DNA of 24,882 nucleotides from Firmicutes bacterium UBA5774 (GTDB lineage: Bacteria > Bacillota > Clostridia > Peptostreptococcales > Anaerovoracaceae). Made by a program: the position numbers and the translations under genes. The stretch lies in contig DIEM01000004.1 in NCBI GenBank assembly GCA_002418625.1, forward strand, positions 1-24,882, written 5' to 3'. Numbering within the stretch: the stretch's first letter is position 1; each line of letters begins with the position of its first letter. Positions 22,529-24,882 of the stretch are shown piece after piece. The notes under the pieces are model-generated. The model made no database searches and had not been told where the DNA came from. It worked only from the letters and a program-made list of their open reading frames with translations.

Positions 22529-23050
22529 CTATTCAAGCGTTCCGATCTCGTCGAACGGGAACAGCCTCAGCGACGCCTTGCCCATCACGTCCTCGACCGG
22601 GATCTCTCCGAGGCTGGGATCCCTGCTGTCCAGGCTCACAGGCCTGTTGTCCCCCATCACGAAGATGTGGCCGTCTGATACCGTGACCGCAGACATCTCG
22701 CCGGGCGTCTCGCCGCCGAATATGTATGGTTCGACAAGCGGCTCGCCATTTCGGTATACGATTCCGTCGCTGACCTCGATTTCATCGCCGGGCAGCCCGA
22801 TCACACGCTTGATCAAGTCCTTTTCATCGCCGTCATCGTAGGCGATGTCCGCTTCAAAGACGATGATATCGCCATATTCGGGCGTTCCCTGCATATAGGG
22901 TATCTTGTTGATGATCAGGTAATTGTTGGGCTGGATCGTCGGATACATGGAAAGGCCCTTGACCAGTGTCGGCTTGAAAAATGTCGTTATAAGAAGCGCG
23001 ATGATCATGGCCGCGATCAGCGTCTTCGCAAATTCAAATAGTGATTTCAT
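22529..23050 (-). CDS. lepB: Type I signal peptidase (second of two)
   Basis: This 173-residue peptidase has one N-terminal membrane helix (about 8-25). The catalytic Ser34 is in GLSMYPT and the general base Lys81 is in KDLIKRVIGLPGD. Box D/E is HIFVMGDNRPVSLDSRD. It cuts signal peptides from exported proteins at the outer face of the membrane. GGGGAGA lies 5 bases before the ATG, and it starts 15 bases after the stop of its paralogue. The C-terminus RLFPFDEIG is shared with the paralogue even at DNA level. Confidence 0.95.
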   Translation of the reverse strand: MKSLFEFAKTLIAAMIIALLITTFFKPTLVKGLSMYPTIQPNNYLIINKIPYMQGTPEYGDIIVFEADIAYDDGDEKDLIKRVIGLPGDEIEVSDGIVYRNGEPLVEPYIFGGETPGEMSAVTVSDGHIFVMGDNRPVSLDSRDPSLGEIPVEDVMGKASLRLFPFDEIGTLE

Positions 23051-23065
23051 GTATATCTCCCCTGT

Positions 23066-23599
23066 CTATAGAAGGCCGATCTCGTCGAACGGGAACAGCC
23101 TGATCACGGCTTCGCCATAAACCTGGTCATAACTGATGAGCCCGATGCGCTCATCCCTGCTGTCGGCGCTGTTCTGGCGGTTGTCGCCCATCACGAAGAG
23201 CTTGCCCTCCGGGATCAGAAGTGGCCCGACGATGCCGGAAGTGAATTGCTCCAATATGTATTTTTCATCCAGCAGCCCCCCATTCAGGTAGACATCGCCC
23301 TCCTTGACCTCGACAGTATCCCCCGGGACACCGATCACGCGTTTGATGAGCCGCTTGTGGCCACCGTTCTGCAGCTCGAGATCGGAATCGAAGACGATGA
23401 TGTCGCCCCGCTGGGGCTCCTTGAATAAATAAGCCTGCTTGCTGACGATCAGATAATCATTTTCATGCAGTGTGTCCATCATCGAATATTCCTTGACGAT
23501 CGTGGGACGGATCACCTGCAGTATGATCACAGCAACGATCACCGCGATGGCGATATCCTTGACCCATGCCATTAGGGACTCCTTTGTATCCTTGCTCAT
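23066..23599 (-). CDS. lepB: Type I signal peptidase (first of two)
   Basis: This 177-residue paralogue has a membrane helix at about 14-30, Ser39 in EYSMMDTLHEND and Lys86 in KRLIKRVIGVPGD. Box E is KLFVMGDNRQNSADSRD. The sequence after the catalytic Ser lacks the usual Pro (SMxPT becomes SMMDT), which might change substrate preference. The start at 23599 follows GGGGAGG; the longer frame to 23698 lies inside the pseudouridine synthase gene. ATG and the upstream TGA overlap (ATGA), so translation is coupled to the pseudouridine synthase. Confidence 0.95.
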   Translation of the reverse strand: MSKDTKESLMAWVKDIAIAVIVAVIILQVIRPTIVKEYSMMDTLHENDYLIVSKQAYLFKEPQRGDIIVFDSDLELQNGGHKRLIKRVIGVPGDTVEVKEGDVYLNGGLLDEKYILEQFTSGIVGPLLIPEGKLFVMGDNRQNSADSRDERIGLISYDQVYGEAVIRLFPFDEIGLL

Positions 23600-24576
23600 T
23601 TTACCTCCCCGAAGAGATCCTTCCTGATCTCTGCAAGCGCGGGCGGCAGCGGGGCCGTCACTTCCCTGCCCTCCATATATTCGAGAGGCGGGGCGCAATT
23701 GGTGAATCGAAGCCTGTATGCGTGAAGAAACTGGGTCGTGAGACCGTATTTCCTGTCGATAGCCCTGTTGACTGACGGATCCCCATATTTGGAATCCCCG
23801 ATGACCGGATGCCCTGCGCGGGCCAGATGGGCCCTGATCTGATGGGTCCTTCCGGTGACGAGTTCCACCTCGACAAGCGTGAAATTTCCTTTTGAAGCCA
23901 GCGGCCGCACGATGGTTTCCATGTCCTTGCCGGCTTCGCTCTCCCGGCTGACCACCCTGACAGTATTGCTGCGCTCGTCCTTTTCCATTTTATCCTTCAG
24001 GATGAGTTCCTTTTTGAGTTCTCCCCCGACAATCGTCATATAATATTTCTTCAGATGGTCGCGGTCCCGGATCATCTTGTTCAGTGTCTGGAGCGTCCTG
24101 CTGTTCTTGCCGAACACGACGAGCCCCGTCGTATTACGGTCCAGCCTGTTGACTGCTGCGGGAACGAAGGTCTTCTCCGTGCGCGGGTCGTATTCGCCTT
24201 TTTCGGCCAGATATCCCGTGACCTGGTTCACGAGGGTGTTCTTCTTTTCCGTCTGGTCCCCATGGGTCAGAAGGCCCATCGGCTTTTCGACTATTATAAG
24301 ATTCTCGTCTTCAAAAGCGATGCCGAACTGCCTCTTAGAGCGGTTGTAGGCCATCTTTCTCTCACGGTAGGAATCGGCTTCCTCCTGAGTGATGTAGATC
24401 GCGACCTGGTCGCCGGCTGAAAGGATCGTCTCTATAGGCATCCTTTTCCCGTTGATCTTGACATCTTTTCGGATCAATTTATAAATATAGCTGAGCGGAG
24501 CGCCCTTTAGATATTTTTTCAGAAATTTGTCAAGTCTCTGATTCGCTTCGTTCTCACCCACAGTAAACTGCAGCAT
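23596..24576 (-). CDS. RluA-family 23S rRNA pseudouridine synthase
   Basis: This 326-residue enzyme has an N-terminal S4 RNA-binding domain (about 10-65, RLDKFLKKYLKGAPLSYIYK). The pseudouridine synthase core starts with IAFEDENLIIVEKPMGLLTH. The catalytic Asp is in NRLDRNTTGLVVFGKN (Asp146), and the RluA motif TGRTHQIRAHLARAGHPVIGD follows. His is replaced by Asn before RLDR, as in RluC-like members of Firmicutes. It most likely converts uridines of 23S rRNA; RluC- or RluD-type target sites cannot be assigned. AAGGGGA lies 6 bases before the ATG at 24576, so the in-frame TTG two codons earlier is not needed. It leads the operon with two signal peptidases. Confidence 0.93.
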   Translation of the reverse strand: MLQFTVGENEANQRLDKFLKKYLKGAPLSYIYKLIRKDVKINGKRMPIETILSAGDQVAIYITQEEADSYRERKMAYNRSKRQFGIAFEDENLIIVEKPMGLLTHGDQTEKKNTLVNQVTGYLAEKGEYDPRTEKTFVPAAVNRLDRNTTGLVVFGKNSRTLQTLNKMIRDRDHLKKYYMTIVGGELKKELILKDKMEKDERSNTVRVVSRESEAGKDMETIVRPLASKGNFTLVEVELVTGRTHQIRAHLARAGHPVIGDSKYGDPSVNRAIDRKYGLTTQFLHAYRLRFTNCAPPLEYMEGREVTAPLPPALAEIRKDLFGEVK

Positions 24577-24715
24577 TTCCAATCCCCTTCATCCGTCCCG
24601 ATCCCCCTGCGGCGCCATGCGTTCCGTGTCCTGCGCAAGGCCTGTCCGCCATTCGGGCTAATCTTGATTATACTACATAACACCGCTGGAATATACCCTG
24701 TAACCAAATTTTAAT

Positions 24716-24764
24716 AATGGTCCCGATCAATACCATTGTTATTCAGGCCGCCGTGTGATAAATT
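24716..24764 (+). promoter_or_regulatory. Promoter of the 3'-edge gene with inverted repeat
   Basis: TTGTTA (24736-24741), 17 bases, TAAATT (24759-24764). An inverted repeat, AATGGT (24716-24721) with ACCATT (24732-24737), overlaps the -35. In the same divergent region a TATAAT on the minus strand (24667-24672) may serve the pseudouridine synthase operon, but its -35 is poor. Confidence 0.5.
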
Positions 24765-24797
24765 ATTAGATAGAACAAAAGATTTGGAGAACAGCCA

Positions 24798-24882
24798 ATG
24801 GATAAATTCAGAAACTTTCTATACGACAAAAACGATATCGTCATCGCGCTGCTGATCGTGGCCATTGCCGTTGTGATCATTA
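24798..24882 (+). CDS. Membrane protein, N-terminus only (cut by window edge)
   Basis: Only the first 28 residues are present. A short charged start (MDKFRNFLYDKNDI) is followed by a hydrophobic helix beginning VIALLIVAIAVVII. TTGGAGA lies about 10 bases before the ATG. This looks like a single-pass anchored envelope protein. I cannot name the family from this fragment. The gene is divergent from the pseudouridine synthase operon. Confidence 0.7.
   Translation, partial: MDKFRNFLYDKNDIVIALLIVAIAVVII

Noticed and set aside
1..24882. CRISPR array, prophage or classical defence island
   Set aside because: The only tandem repeats (11144-11237) lack spacers of CRISPR size. No cas, integrase, phage structural or restriction genes are seen; only the toxin-antitoxin pair is defence-like.

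Overview
The window looks like a chromosomal segment of an anaerobic Clostridia-type Firmicute. The support is strong AGGAGG-type ribosome sites, a one-piece tmRNA whose tag ends NNYALAA beside smpB, paired type I signal peptidases, a carbamoylase-type M20 amidase, and a type IV pilus operon of the Gram-positive layout. No species is claimed. Nearly every gene is on the minus strand, so transcription runs from right to left.

Region 1 (1-7,750) is a type IV pilus locus. A major-pilin-like gene on the plus strand (261-641) converges on a seven-gene minus-strand operon read as pilC, pilM, pilN, pilO, a large PilX-like prepilin and two more minor prepilins. The ATPase (PilB/PilT) and prepilin peptidase (PilD) genes are not here. 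The DNA upstream of pilC can form a compact three-helix RNA (7521-7625) behind a plausible promoter.

Region 2 (7,770-10,330) holds a 519-residue XRE-type regulator with an unrecognised C-terminal part. A perfect 9+5+9 palindrome lies in front of it. Next is a DUF5610-like gene preceded by an exact match to the flagellar sigma-D promoter consensus, which suggests control with motility.

Region 3 (10,333-12,800) has a RelE/ParE-Phd/YefM-type toxin-antitoxin pair with a strong promoter, an array of about 20-bp direct repeats next to a terminator, and the amidase gene.

Region 4 (12,881-19,170) is a membrane and surface-glycan group: a GT-C-like glycosyltransferase, a UDP-galactopyranose-mutase-like flavoprotein, a GtrA-like flippase component, a PAP2-family enzyme and a polytopic GT87-like protein. 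The last three genes are visibly AT-richer than the pilus and signal-peptidase regions, which suggests transfer.

Region 5 (19,180-21,500) contains the C-terminal scar of an IS3-family transposase fused to a decayed copy of an AAA/DUF4143 ATPase gene. An intact copy of the ATPase gene lies next to it.

Region 6 (21,500-24,882) is a housekeeping run: an RluA-family pseudouridine synthase, two signal peptidases I, smpB and the ssrA tmRNA with a strong terminator. A divergent membrane-protein gene is cut off by the window edge.

All family names come from motif recognition by eye. No database search was possible.
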